64,000 nucleotides of DNA from Delphinapterus leucas (taxonomy: Eukaryota > Chordata > Mammalia > Artiodactyla > Monodontidae), in contig NW_022098072.1 in NCBI RefSeq assembly GCF_002288925.2, positions 22,303,489 to 22,367,488 on the forward strand. The letters run 5' to 3'. Every line of letters starts with the position of its first letter. Within the stretch, counting starts at the first letter, position 1. A program made the translations under genes and the position numbers. Of the stretch, positions 12,099 to 25,600 are shown one piece after another. Below the pieces are notes generated by a model. It made no database searches. It saw only the letters and a program-made list of their open reading frames with translations, and had not been told where the DNA came from.

Positions 12099-12296
12099 TT
12101 ATTTATTAAGACCGGAATCCTCAGAGTTAACCACTGCGATATTTTCTAACGCAGTATTATCGGTTGTGGAAAGTAATTTGCCTGAACTGCTCTCTTTTTC
12201 AGTCTCCTCCCAAGTAGTTGTCAGAGGCTTCCCGAGGGTTTCTGGAAGCATGAACGTTAGCACTCCACTCACGAAGGCCGAAGTCCCAACAAGCAA
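12099..12296 (-). CDS. SLC22A16: SLC22A16 coding exon 8 (terminal)
   Basis: The exon encodes residues 513-577, LLVGTSAFVSGVLTFMLPET, then LGKPLTTTWEE and an acidic/serine-rich cytoplasmic tail ending DSGLNK. The acceptor is CCTTCTAG (AG at 12298-12297). The stop is TAA at 12101-12099. The last two codons and the stop read AATAAATAA, so a poly(A) hexamer overlaps the end of the coding sequence. The 3' UTR should run leftward; another AATAAA lies at 11945-11940. Confidence 0.93.
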   Translation of the reverse strand: MLVGTSAFVSGVLTFMLPETLGKPLTTTWEETEKESSSGKLLSTTDNTALENIAVVNSEDSGLNK

Positions 12297-13602
12297 CTAG
12301 AAGGAATTAAAAAAAGAATAAGTGACACATCGAGAAAGAAGGGTATCCTTCAGAGAATAGTCATTTCTGAACCTTTTTCAGAGGGCAACAGAATTGAATT
12401 TGACCTAACAGTTGTCGTTTATTCCTCAGTGAGACCTTTTGGTTACTTATGCTGGTCCAGGGGTTCTTTAATTTGTTGACTAGGCTTAATCTGATCACTC
12501 ATTAACCACCTACTAAATAAATCCCAGTTATTACCTGCATTATTACTCATGTAGGCACTGTCCTAGGAGCTACACAGGGGAAAAAAAGTCCCTGCCCTGT
12601 CTTCCCAGACTCCAGAGTCTCATGGGGAAACCCAGAGTCTTGGATTTGGACTTGACGGCCAGGGACTGTCTTAGTTAACCCTGCCCCGGCCCCAAAAATT
12701 TACATGCTATCAGCATCCAATAAATGGTGGGGAATGAATGAATGCATGTATGCACAAATGAATGTTTCAATGAACCAAAACCTACAGAATTTAGGGGGAA
12801 ACAAAACAGAGGCAATGGAAACTAGCTGCTACTGTGGGGGAGGGGTGGGTCCAAGTGATTTCCTGTAAAAATTCAGTATTCTTAACTTTCCAGGTTTTGA
12901 CACATAAAAGGCAAACTTTTAGACTAGCACCAAGGTGTTTGCTTTTAAAAATGCAAATCGCATTAAAAACTAAAGTCTGCACATCTATTCTCTGTTGATC
13001 ACTATGTAGATTTTGGGTGGATTTTAGAACTAAATCTCTTTATGGTCTGTAAAAACTTTGTCCTTATATAATTTAAACCCCTTTAGCAAAAAATACTGCC
13101 CGGGAAGACCCCATAAAAATAAATTAAGGCACGGTTTTTCTGATAAATCTGCATACTTGGTGCTTTTACAGCCTCTGAGACACAGTGCAACTGTGACGCG
13201 CTGTGAGGCCACATCACTAACAGACGTGACCCGGGAAGACGGTTCCTTACTTTGTTTGCAGAACGCTGACAACCTAAATCTAGAAATACATGAGTAAGCC
13301 TAGAAGCAGTAACAGAATCTAAAGTGACATTGCAAAGGACGTAGAAACCCCAGAAGAGCCCTCTGCCAGGGTCTGAAAAACACTGAATAAGTCTAAACAA
13401 GAAATAGAATCAAATGGAATACCCAAGACAAGACTGGATTTTCCTTTTTAACTTGGTGGTAAGAATAGTCAGGCACTAAACAAACTCAGAACCCTCCATC
13501 TCCTCTCTCACTCTCAGCAGAAGACCTGGTCCCCCACGGCCCTTGGCCAGCTCCCCCAACCCCACTACAAGCATCCCCAAAACCTCCCCCCCCCCCCCCC
13601 CC

Positions 13603-13634
<32 letters not shown>

Positions 13635-16600
13635 CCCCCGCCTCCGGCAAGGAGGAGCCTTTGTCGCCTCTCACCTCCTCCTGCGGGTGGGAGGTGGAAG
13701 GGTGCCGGTGGGGTGGGGTCTTCCTCCAGCAGTAGACCTCCCTTCTTACCCGCTGATTTGTTTTTTTGGAACGCATCAATTGGATCTAACTTTTTTAAAG
13801 ATCTGTATTGGAGTATAGTTGATTTACGATGTTGTGTTGGTTTCTGCTGCACAGCAAAGTGGATCAGTTATACCTATACATATATCCCCTCTTTTTTAGA
13901 TTCTTTTCGCATATGGGTCATTACAGAGTATTGAGAAGAGTTCCCTGTGCTATACAATAGGTCCTTGTTGATTATCTACTTTATATATAGTAGTCTCTAT
14001 ATGTCAATCCCAATTCTCACTGATGTTTGATCCTTTCCTTTCCACTGGCTAGCTTCCCTCGGTAAAAATAGACGTTCTTGAGCCTCTTATAATTTCTGTA
14101 CCCACTCTGCCCAGGAACTTGTATTTGCGACCTGTATGACCCTGGGCAAGTGACTTAACTTTCCTGCTCCTCAGTTTCCTTATCTGTAAAATGGAAATAA
14201 TACTACTACCTGCCCCCAAAGGACTGTTGGAAGGATAAAATTAAGTAACACATTTAGGGCACTCAAAACAGGGACTGGCTTATGTTAAGGAGTCAATAAA
14301 TGGTAGCTATCATTACTACTCTCGAGTCTTTTGAAACAAGCAAAAGAGGCCCTCTGCCTCAGCCCACACCCACTGCAGCCCCCAGCCCATCCTCTCCACA
14401 GCGCTCACTGCTTCTCCTTCCATCCTGCTTTTCACAGCATGGCCCACTCCCACCACCCACAGAAGCTGCTCTTCCCAGGCCACAGATTCCTAGCTGCCAA
14501 ACCTGATGCACGTTTTCCTGTTCTGCTCTTTCTTAGCCGCTATCCTGTCCTACCTTCCTCACCTGCCCTCCTCCTTTGGGGTTCTGGTCACCTCCCTGGC
14601 TCCCCAGCTGCTGCATCTCAGTCTCTGCCCTGGACCCCTCTTCCCATCAGGCTTTAAACGCCACCGTTCCCAGGGTTCTGCTCTTCAGTCTCCCTCACCT
14701 CTTCATAAGCTGACTCCCAAATCTGTACCTCCCATGGGGGTGTCCCCTGAGCTCCAGACCTGCCTCCTGGATGCCTCCCCCAGCCTCCGCCGTCAAGCAG
14801 GTACCTCACATTCATCACCTACAATTCAAGTGCACTGTCCTTCCCAACCTCAACCTTGTTCCCCCTCCGGGTTCCCTCCAGCCCCGAGAACAACCTTCCC
14901 ATCCTTCCAGCTGCCCCCCTCCACCATATGCAAACTCATCATGGGTCCTGTGGATACAACTTTTCCATCCTGTCCTCTCCAACCCACCTTTAGGTCTGAA
15001 TGTTCTTCTGTTCTGCTCTCCTTTGAGATCCTGCCCATCTTTTCACCCATATCTCCTGGCTCCCTCAACCCACCCTGGGTATTAGCAGTAATGCTTGCAT
15101 CCAAACTCAAACTGGTCAAGTTCCTTTTCCCTCTAAGTTTTTGCCTTCCTGTTTCCTCGGCGTGGAACTCCCTTCTCTCCCCCTCCACCTTGCTGACTCT
15201 CACTGGCTCCTGCAGACACAGATTAAAGCCCCCTCCTCTGGGAAACCTCCCCTCTGGCCCTAGGCTCGGTTGGTAGCCCTCGCCTACCACCCCATAACCC
15301 CAGCATTTCCCTACCACAGCCCTCTTCTCTGGGGCTTCTGCCTTCTGCACCAGACTGGACATCTCTCAGGACAAATGCTGTTTCTTTCATCTCTGCTGCT
15401 TATCACCTAGCAGGGAGGCTAATTCAAAATCAACACTCAACCTTTGCCAAATGAGTTCATGAATACAAACAGGATATGAATTAGGTGTCCACTTTTTTTC
15501 CTTAGATTACTAAAAAAATGATGGTTGATAATAAAAGCAACAGAAGGAGTGATTTTCATGTGCTTCTTTTTGAAAGAGAAAATATAAGCTTATCTTCTAG
15601 ATTACCATTCCTATTCCTCAAAATGAAAATACTGGCTCCCTAGGCAGTTTGACACCCAAAAATAAGCTTAATGAGAAATTTAATAATTTATTTTTTACTC
15701 ATTAAAAATAACAAGTAACATCTACTACATCCAAAGGAAGTACCTTCACAGAATACTTTTGCAAATATACACAAGACCCTGCTGACAGAGGTTGTCCTGG
15801 GGAAGGGGGGACCAGGGTCAGGGTGGAGGAAAAACTTATTTCTCTGCATCCCTTTTAGGACTGTTTATTTGTTTGACCTATGCAAAAGGCATGGTATTTG
15901 GGTTTGAACTCAAGTTCTGTCACTTAAATAGGGATAACAAAAACAGTACCTGCATTCTGTGAAGACTACTTCTTGTAAAGCACTTAAAATAGAGCTTGTG
16001 GGCTTCCCTGGTGGCACAGTGGTTGAGAGTCCGCCTGCCGATGCAGGGGACGCGGGTTCGTGCCCCGGTCCGGAAAGATCCCACATGACGCGGAGTGGCT
16101 GGGCCCGTGAGCCATGGCCGCTGGGCCTGCGCGTCTGGAGCCTGTGCTCCACAACGGGAGAGGCCACAACAGTGAGAGGCCCGCGTACCGCAAAAAAAAA
16201 AAAAAATAGAGCTTGTTACATAACAAGCACTATTTAAGTGCCTGTTAAATAAAATTAAAAAACCCCTTTTAACTCTGTAGTCCATAATGGACCGTTATGG
16301 ATGTTCTTAAAAAAAAATCTTTATTTGGTTTTAGTGATTTTATAGCAGTTTGCTTTTATAGATTTGTCTATCTTCTTCTGTGTGTCTTAGCTTATTTTTA
16401 AAAACATCTTTTCCATTTTTATCTTTTATTTATTTAACAAAGAACATAAAGTGCTAGCACAAAGGAGATGTTTCTGGAAAAGTCCATGACCTAAAAAGAG
16501 TGGTGGATTCTCCAAAACTCCTTCCTGTGTAGGCCAGACCCAACGCCCCCAATTAAGCAAACTTGACTGAGTGCCTGTTACTGGGACACAAGAGAGAACC

Positions 16601-19600
16601 CTGCTGAGCCAATGATTCCCAAAGAGCAGACGCATACCACCTGTGTATGCCAGGTGATTTTTTTTTTTTTTTTAAGGACGTCTCAAACAATTTGTTTTAC
16701 TACTTATGAGATTGTTAGTGAATTTTAGAAAAACATGTAACTAGTATAACACCCATGATTTCACTGTTATTGTTGTTTAGGGCAAAGCTAAATTTTAAAA
16801 GCCATTCTATTTGATTTAAAATATTAAGTAAATTATAGCATGAATGGCACGCAAGGTGAGAGAAATGCTCCGGTGGACTCAGTTGTGGGTACACAAAATG
16901 CCCTATCCTGCAAGAGTTCAACAATTTAACTGGGGGACAAAGACATACATGTGAATAATACAGCCAGACTGTGACAGCGGGCTGCGGAAGGGGTACACAC
17001 GAAGTGCTATGCAGACCTGGGAAAGGGAGAGGTTGCATCACTGGATCTGGGTGGGCTTCTTAAAGAAGTGGGGTTTGCTCTGGTCTTAAAAGAGGTTTAG
17101 CTGCCTCATCTAAACCCCTAGAGCTTTGGGCCTTCCACTAGTTGTCCGGCAGAGGCAGTGCAGGAGGACGAACTAGGAATGAGGCAAGTGGGTCCAGCTC
17201 TGGTCTCATTTCCCCAGCCATGCAAGTCACAGCCACTAAAGCTCCAGGACACCCTCATCCAGAAGAACCTGGTGAGGCCGTTGCTCTCCACGAAGTCCAG
17301 GAAGACCCTGTGAAAGGGACTTCATAGACATACTGGGAAGAAATCACTGCCTTAACGCATCTTACGGTCCTGGGAGCCCTCAGGGCTCTGACCCAGATGG
17401 AGTGCAAGCTTCTGAGGCAGCCTGGATCCTAAAAGTTCTTGGATTTACCTCTCAAAAAGGAAAAAAAAAAAAAAAAAGGTCTATATCTATCTACCTATCT
17501 ACCGTAAAATATGATATAATTTTTTTAAATGCATAAAATAAATGCACAGTTTAAGAAATAATTATAAAGCAAACACATCATGGTCTTGATCACCCACAAG
17601 AAAACACTGCTTGCACCCCAGAAGCCTCCCCTTCTCTCCTCCACAGGTGGTCCTGGTTTAGTCAATTAGCCTTATCTGCTTTTCTGGTTTTAACATTACT
17701 TTCATGGCTACAGAATGTATAAAACTGGTCCCATTCTCTTAAAAAAAAAAAAAGATACATGAAGTTTGTGGGGGGAGGAGCATTCTCCGCAGAGGGGATG
17801 TTGGGGCAGAGGACGCCGGTGGGGAAGAATGAGAACAGGGTGTGGAGAGGAGGGGGAAGTGTGTGAGGAAACAAAACAAAATAGGGAACATGGGCAGGGG
17901 GGTCAGTCTGGAAAGGCCATGAGTATCAGGCAGAGTTTGGGTTTTGCTCTGAAGGTGAGGGGCAGTTGGACCAGAGCTCCGGTTCAGCAAACTACTCTGA
18001 TGGGGCCGGGGGCGTGTGCAGGGAAGGAACCAGAGAGGCAGGCGGTGATGAGGGGCTGGACTGGAGTAGGTGAGTAGGCTGGTTGTGAGAGAGAAGGAGA
18101 GGACTCGGTGTCGTGGGTTGGAGGGGGTGGGAGAATAAAAAGTTGGTGCTCGAGTGTCACGCTGCAGGCCACGGACTCCTACCGCAGAGCGGAGACGGGT
18201 GGAGGAAGTGCAAGTCACCGGCCGGCTGGGTTTGGGAAGCGGTGAAGCTGTTTAGTCACCCAGGGAGACTATCCATGGGGCTAGTGGGTCTGCTGCTTGG
18301 AAGAGAAGTCAGAATCAGGAGAGGTCACCCGCGCGCAGGGACTGACAAAGACAGCCAGAATGGCTCTTGGAGAATGAAGCAATCAGAAGACAGGAGCACA
18401 GGAGGAGCCCCAGAGGGAACAGCCTAGAGAGAACGAGGACAAAGAAGTCCCGGAGAAGGAGCCTGGAGGGGGAGGGAGGGCCGGCCCACCCAGGGCTCTC
18501 CCCTTGGTAGTGCAGCCCCTCAGGCCACCCCCCACATTCCGCACTGTCCGCATCTCCCTGCCCCCTCCCCTCCCCCCATCCTCTTCCTGACCCGGGTGTG
18601 TAACAGTGGTCCGCGTGGTTTCCCAAACTCTCAGCCCGGCCACGAGGACACGTGCAAACTGCACAGAACCCCTCGCACACTTCATAACCAGGAGGACGGC
18701 TCACACTGCCGGAGCCAGGAGGAAGCACGCAGGCAGCCTTGCCTGTGAAGAGCCCCTCAAGTTTCGGGGAAGCTGGAAACCACAGATCCCTACACCTCTC
18801 CGCCAGACACCACTGGGTCCTTCCGGGAGCAGCAGCCTCCAGAACTGGCCTTGACCAGCCGTCACACGGTGGGAACACAGAGGCAAGGGCTGGGGGTGGG
18901 AGGCAGCCTGCGGATCCAGACAGAGGGGCGCCGGCTGAGAGACCAGAGACCAGAGCTCTCCCTGCGCAGTCCCGGCTTCACGATGTGCTGAGCAGAGGCC
19001 CTGCTCTGGCTGGCAGAGCTGCGATTAACAGCTCACAGCTGGAGGCGGGGCGGGATGGGGAAGAGGGGGAGAAGGCAATCAACGAACAAGAAAAACAGCA
19101 ACCCACCACCCTACTTACCAGCTGGTGAGCTGTTAATTAGGTTTCTATAAACCCCCATAACCGAATTATAAATTGGCTTCCAATAAATAAAAATATAGAA
19201 GGCAGTCAGCTCTTCTGCCTCGCTATCTCAGTAAAGTTCTATCAACTGATGAACACCTGTGGCATGAAGATCCAAACGCTGGAGAGGTAAATGCAGAATG
19301 GGGCCGCGATGCTCCCCACACGGCCCACCGTGCTGCCACTCCCCACAGCCAGCGACCTGGAAACGCCGAGAGGATTAATACAGCAGCAAGAACAGAAGAC
19401 AAGAAAGGCACAGGTCGCAGAGAGTGAGGGGACAGCTGCCCAGAGCCCCTGTCCACCCTTCCAGCAGAGAATAAATAGTAAAACTTAGCTTAATATACTT
19501 GGAAATAATTTTACTTTAATTTTTTAAGAATCGTTCATGATTTATATTCTCATTCTGTGAAACAGCAGTGTAAACAAACATGCAGATAATTCAAGACAAT

Positions 19601-22600
19601 TCAAGACCAAAAAAGCAGGGAAACCAATCAGCATCAGCTATGCAGATGAGGCCCTTACATACACGCTCATTGAGTCTAATATTGCGGATAACATCAGTCT
19701 TGTAGAGCAGGAGTTTATTTGGGGTATGGAGTGGGGATTTGGGAAACCGAAAGATTTATATCTATGGAACATCCTATTTCAATTTTTTAAAGTCAAGCAA
19801 TATCTTAACGTGCTTTCCTTTAAAAGTTATTTAAACCCCATAGAATGTCTAGTAGGAAGCAAAGAATGTGCCTTCAACATGAATAAGTATCTCTTATTAA
19901 GCTGAGGAGAAAGGCCCCAGGAGAAACCACACCTGCCACACAGCTTGATCTCAGCCTTCTAGCCTCCACAACTGTGAGAAAATTCACTTCTGTTGTTTGA
20001 GCCCCTCAGTCTGTGGTGCTTTGTTATGGCAGCCCTGACAAACTAACACAACTGACATCAGGACATCAAGAGATACAACCTGAGAAAATTAGCCTTAAGT
20101 CGATGTAAGTCGACTGTGTTTGAGACTTAAAATGGTTTTAGGATAATAAGAGTGTTATTTCAAAACAAGTTCTCTAATATCCTTGCTAATGACGTATAGA
20201 CAAAGCCTCAGATTCAGAATTAGCGTCATCACGTAACCCCCCCATAGCTCGGAGCTCCAGTAACTTCTACGGAAAGAAAGCATTTATACTCAAAGGCCAG
20301 ATGTAATCAAATGACACATAAGTGAAAGATAACAAGAAAACAACAGAAAAATAAGTAACTCTTACCTTACAGTGGTTGGATACATCTCTGCTGTATAAAG
20401 GTATATAAGGCCAAACGCTGCCCCTATGGAAAATTTTCCAGCCATAGTTGCCACCACACACCAAACATGGTAATCCTGAAAAAATATATATTAGCAAAAT
20501 AGACCATCATTTTGTCATCAAGTAATATTTTTAAAAGAAAAATAGGAAATCCTTAAAATTATTACTTAAAACTTTCTAATTCTCCAGTATTTTTCAGAAC
20601 AATGAAGAGTTTTATTTTGTAAACTCGACACATGGTCTGCAAAAGCTTTCCATCTTTATGAAATTTAGAGGAAAGTTTTATTGTGCCTCCCTGCAGCCTT
20701 GGAGATTTCAAATTACTAAATAAGAAAAGCTATTTGGGGAGAGACACTTTGGAATGAGACCCTCCCAGATGGTTTCTGCTGTTGTCCCTGACATGTTCTA
20801 TTTCCTGCAGTGGTTCTCAGAGACCTCCCACAGTCGATCTTTTCTCTCCTCCTCTGTCTGCCAGCTGGGTGTTGAGACCCAGGTGACCTTGGAGCTCATG
20901 TATGAGGAGTGGCAGCACCTCTGTCAACCCGAGTCCCTGAATGATTCCATGGAGCCAAACACCCCCTTCACCACTCCCACAGCCACCAACGAGGTACACC
21001 CACATCGAACTTTCTATGAGCAAGAAATAAATGTCTATGATGTGAAGTTACTGAGATTTGCTGGTGCCTCTACTAAGGCAACCAGTGTCACCTTGTCACC
21101 TTAATTACTATTGTAGACGATATTTGTTGAATGAATTAATGGGACTTAAAAATTTTGTATTGTGTTGACATTACCATTTGGAGAGAAGTTTTATTAGAGG
21201 GGAAAAATTTGTGGCTAAGGGTTAGTACTCTATTTCTAGAAATCCCCATCAGCCACTTTCCTGTCTTCCACATTGCCGCTGGGGCTTAACCACCGTAGAA
21301 CCTGAAGGTTCTAGGGTTTCCCTAAATCTTCACCGCTCAAAGACAGCTGCCATTAACTCAACAAATATAACTGCAAGCTACTTAAAAACACAAACAAAAA
21401 GGGTGTGGATGAAGCTCCCTCAAATTGGCAGAGACCTCCTTGTCTTAAGCAGTTTTAACTGATGTGTATCAGTTGTATATATCAATCACCTGGAAACGTC
21501 AATACATTAAAACATTTGATTCACCAAACCTGATAATTAAGTGAAGCGTTACTATAAAAGGAAGTCACTGGTTAGCTTAAGTTAAATTTCAAACAGTATG
21601 CAAAACTTAAAATGCCTTGATCTAAATGTTGAGATACTATTGCTTAATAATTATTAAATCGATTTAAAACAAAGTATTTTAAAGTATTGTTATAGTGACC
21701 ATATTTTCCATATTGAGAATGAAAATACAGGTTTTCCATTTTGGGGGGAAAGAGAAGAGCACTTCTGGGTGCAAGAGGTATGCTAGGGGATGGAGTTTGC
21801 CAAAATACAGGAATGTGAAAGTCGTTTCAGTAGTTTATGGCACTGTTTCTCACTAAGAAATTGAATTTTAAAAACAAGCCCCTCGGGGGATTTATGCACA
21901 CTAGAAATTGGAAACTACTAACCTACCACAGTGGAGAAAAAGAAAACACAAGCCTACTTCAACTGGAACAATCCTGAACATAAGACATATCATATCTTTC
22001 AGCTGTCTCCATGGCTCCCTCCCTCCTTCAGGTTTCTGATCAAACATCACCTTCTCTGAGAGGCACACCATCCTCAATCACCTTAGATAAAATAAAATAG
22101 TTCACGTGTACCTTCCCCCTCCATACACAGTCATTCTCCATCCCTCGTCCTATTTTGTTTTTCTTTATTATACTCAGAGAAACTTGACTTACTGCACATC
22201 CTCAGCACCTAGAAAAGAACCTGGCACATACTAGATGCTGGATAGATCTCTCATGAATGAATAAAAGTTTAAGATGACGATAATTACTGGAAGGTGCAAT
22301 CTACTCTTCTCACTCAGGATGATCATGTTGGCAAAATACAACCGTGGCCATCTCTCGGAAGTGGGATTATAGGCTTTTCCCCCTACCCCGGCCCCACATT
22401 TCTTTTTTTCCTTAAATTTTCAACTATCTGTGTAACAGAGAAAGAATCACTTTTAAAGAAAACATTTAAAATACTATGTACAGCATATACTCTATCCATA
22501 TGTCTTAATTCATCTTCATATTCATAAGCTGAAAATGCTCCCATCACACTGTCATAGTATAACTAACCATTCCCTAAATAAAACATAAAGTAACTCACCT

Positions 22601-25600
22601 TGGGGATCACCAGAATCACACCATTGGTCACTGCACTTGAGAGAAGGGAGAAAACCAGAATGCTTCTTCTCCCCACGTGGTCCATCCCGAAGCACACAAA
22701 GATGTAGGCAGGAATTTCCACTGCACCTGTCATGGAGCAAAATGATACATCTCAATAGCCACGGTGTCCAACTGAACAAGGGGACCCTGCCTTCTAAAGA
22801 GCTTCCCTATGCCACCCAAAAGGAATGGTCAGCCCTCTCTCTGCTGCCAGGGGCTTCTAAGAACTATCTAACAACTGCCTGAGAGGCAGCAAGCCCCACG
22901 ACTTTTAAACTCACTGGAGTGGGCAGGATGTTTGCTGTGACGTGCACTAATGCTCACATAATCTGCCTAGCACTTATCACCTGTCTTCGGAATCTTATCC
23001 CGGACTAGGCAGGAAGCTCCCCAGGACACAACACAGTGACTGGAGCATGGGCTGGTTGAATGAATAAATATGTAAATTAATAGGCAACATTGATCTTTTT
23101 TGACCTTTGGCTTCTTCTGCTTGGCAGAACTATGGGGAAATGTTTGTACTGTAACTTCGAACATAGCAATTAAAGTAGAAAATTCAGTGCCAGCTTTTCA
23201 TCTATCAGCCAGAATGCATCAGGGAGCAAGCAAGAAGTTCTCTCAGCAAAACTGACCAAACCCAATAATAGCCTTTGAGAAACTGTCACTGTTTACTAGC
23301 CTAGCTTGTCCACGTAATTCGAAGGTCTGTTCTTTCGACCCTCCGGAGCTTGCCTAACCCCAGGACACTACCCACCACTGCCTCTTAGGACTGATGTGCA
23401 TTTTCCCATTCAACTACAGAATGCTGCAAGCACCTGGACCGGCAGGTCTGGGTCTACATGTCTCTTACAATGTTGGGAACATATCTCTGCAGGTGGACAC
23501 ATATTTTCTGAGTTAATATTCTTAGCAGTACATCAGAAATTAAACTCAGTTGCAGCTGCTCAGAAAAAAAAACAAAAAAAATGGCTGGGCAAAGACAAAA
23601 AAATAACATTCTGAGCCCCATTGGAGAGACAGCCTCCCTCCTTTTCATTAACATGGAAAATAAACAACTCCAGAGAAAAGGCCTCCCTTTCACAGACCCT
23701 GCTGTAGGGTCCATGCCTCCAGGCCCGAACAGTAGGTACATCTATTACTCTACTCTTTATTTTGCTTGTTTGTTTATCAAACACTTTTCAAGGTCAAATA
23801 AATCAATGATTCCCATGAGAACCTCATGGGAATAGGCCTGGATTATTACCCCCACTTTCCAACTCAGATTAAATGACTTGAGCCCAGTGAGTAAGTGACA
23901 GCTCAGGGACTGGTCTTTGGGAGCCAAGGCCCCTTTCCTGCAACCTCCCTCCCTCATGTCTGGTTCCCTCCACGTCTGACTCAGGGCTCCCCTCTCTACA
24001 GCACTGTGTGCAAGGCCAGCAACCGACTTCCTGGAGTCTAGCAAAGCTGCACAGCAACTGGGAAACAGCTGAAGAGACCTTTTAAAGTATATTCCACCTT
24101 GATGTTTCTTGAGTTGTTGTATAGATGCTGCATCTAAATTTTGACTTGACTATGTCTGGGATAGAAATGGTGCAACCAATGAGGCCCAATCTGTCTGGGA
24201 TTAGGACCATGTGCCCTTATCTTCTTTACTTTATAATGTATAACCCCATTCTGCTCCTGTCTCCACATAACCTCAAAGATATGTCTTCAGGCTACTGTAG
24301 CGCTTATCACCTGCAAGTAGCACAAAACCTAAGCTGAAATTCCCACCAGCACCAAACCATCTCAGGAGATGAAAACCTGTGCAAAAATTTCACAGCACGG
24401 AAGTGTTGACTAGAATCGCCTCTCAGGCAGAGGGCTGCTGGCAAGGATAATGAAATGAAAAATCAAAGGCAGTGGAGACTATAAAACCATGGTATTTTTC
24501 TTGGAAAGATTTTTATATTTACGAGATTGCCCGGTTTCTTGAGAATTTACATCTCCATCAAAATTAAGACTATAGCATAGAGATCTAAAACTCCAGCACT
24601 CCTAAGCTTCCCCATGCCACACCCCACCCTACTTCATTCTCCTATCATTTGCTGCTCTGTTCTACGAATACTGCAGCCTTTCTCCAATTGACACATAGAA
24701 TGTGTTTGAAGTCAAGATAGGCTCTTTTTACAAACTTGTTGGTCTGCCCAAAGAAAGAGTAAAGTTTTTTTCTTAAAATTACTTCTCTCATAATTTCTGC
24801 TGAGCTATAATAAACAAAAACAGTGTCTCATTAGAGCACTTTAATGAGAAGCGATGTTAGCTATGTATAAAAATTTTAAAGCAAACTTCTCTGGGGATAA
24901 TATCAAATACAAGCAGCCTACACGGAAGTAACCAGCTGGACAAATGCATTTCTGATAATTCTCTCGTGTCTGGTGTGAATTTGGTTTACCCTAGGAGTCA
25001 CGGCTCAAGCTATCACAGCAGTATCTGAAGCTATTTTAACCTGCTACTGAATTAAAAGAAGCGTGACAACATAAATTACAGTTGCATGTATTTAGGTTAT
25101 TTTACTGACTAAAATTCCTAAATTAAGGACATTTGAAGGTAGAAAGATACCAGAAGATCTCCAAGACATGTTAAATATTAAAAGGAATGCAACTTGCAAA
25201 GAACAGTATATAGTGAATAATCTCATTTATGTTAAAATATAAAACGTTTATCTGCACAAATGTAAGGAGATGCATAAAAAGAGATCTGAAAGTACAAGCC
25301 AAAGGTTATAGAAGTTACCTCTGAAAGATAGTTCTGAGATGGCAGTGGGCTTAAAGAAAGGAAGCAAACAAGGAGAAGAGGCAGAAGAGGAAGGAGGGAC
25401 TCAAGTCTTCTAACTGTTTGCATTTTTTTAAAGAGAATATATACATGTGTAACACTAAAAGAGACCATAATCATGTAGTTGGCAGTATTGTTCCTGGTAG
25501 AAAAAAAGACAATAGAAACACTCTCAAAACTTGGTAGAAATTTCACTTCATGGCTACAACTTAAATGTAATTTAACCACTTACCCATGAGGAAGAGATTT

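Noticed and set aside
13486..13852. Proline/glycine-rich open frames on both strands
   Set aside because: They are translations of the poly(C) tract.
14506..15276. 256-codon plus-strand open frame in intron 7
   Set aside because: Pro/Ser/Leu-rich translation of C/T-rich L2-like repeat sequence, no domain, no splice or start support, antisense to SLC22A16.
18315..18878. 187-codon minus-strand open frame in intron 7
   Set aside because: GC-rich stretch with several overlapping open frames on both strands; no homology recognised and no exon signals that fit the SLC22A16 phases.
20754..21104. 116-codon plus-strand open frame
   Set aside because: It coincides with an LTR-like repeat ending in a typical 'gagcaagaaataaa' signature.
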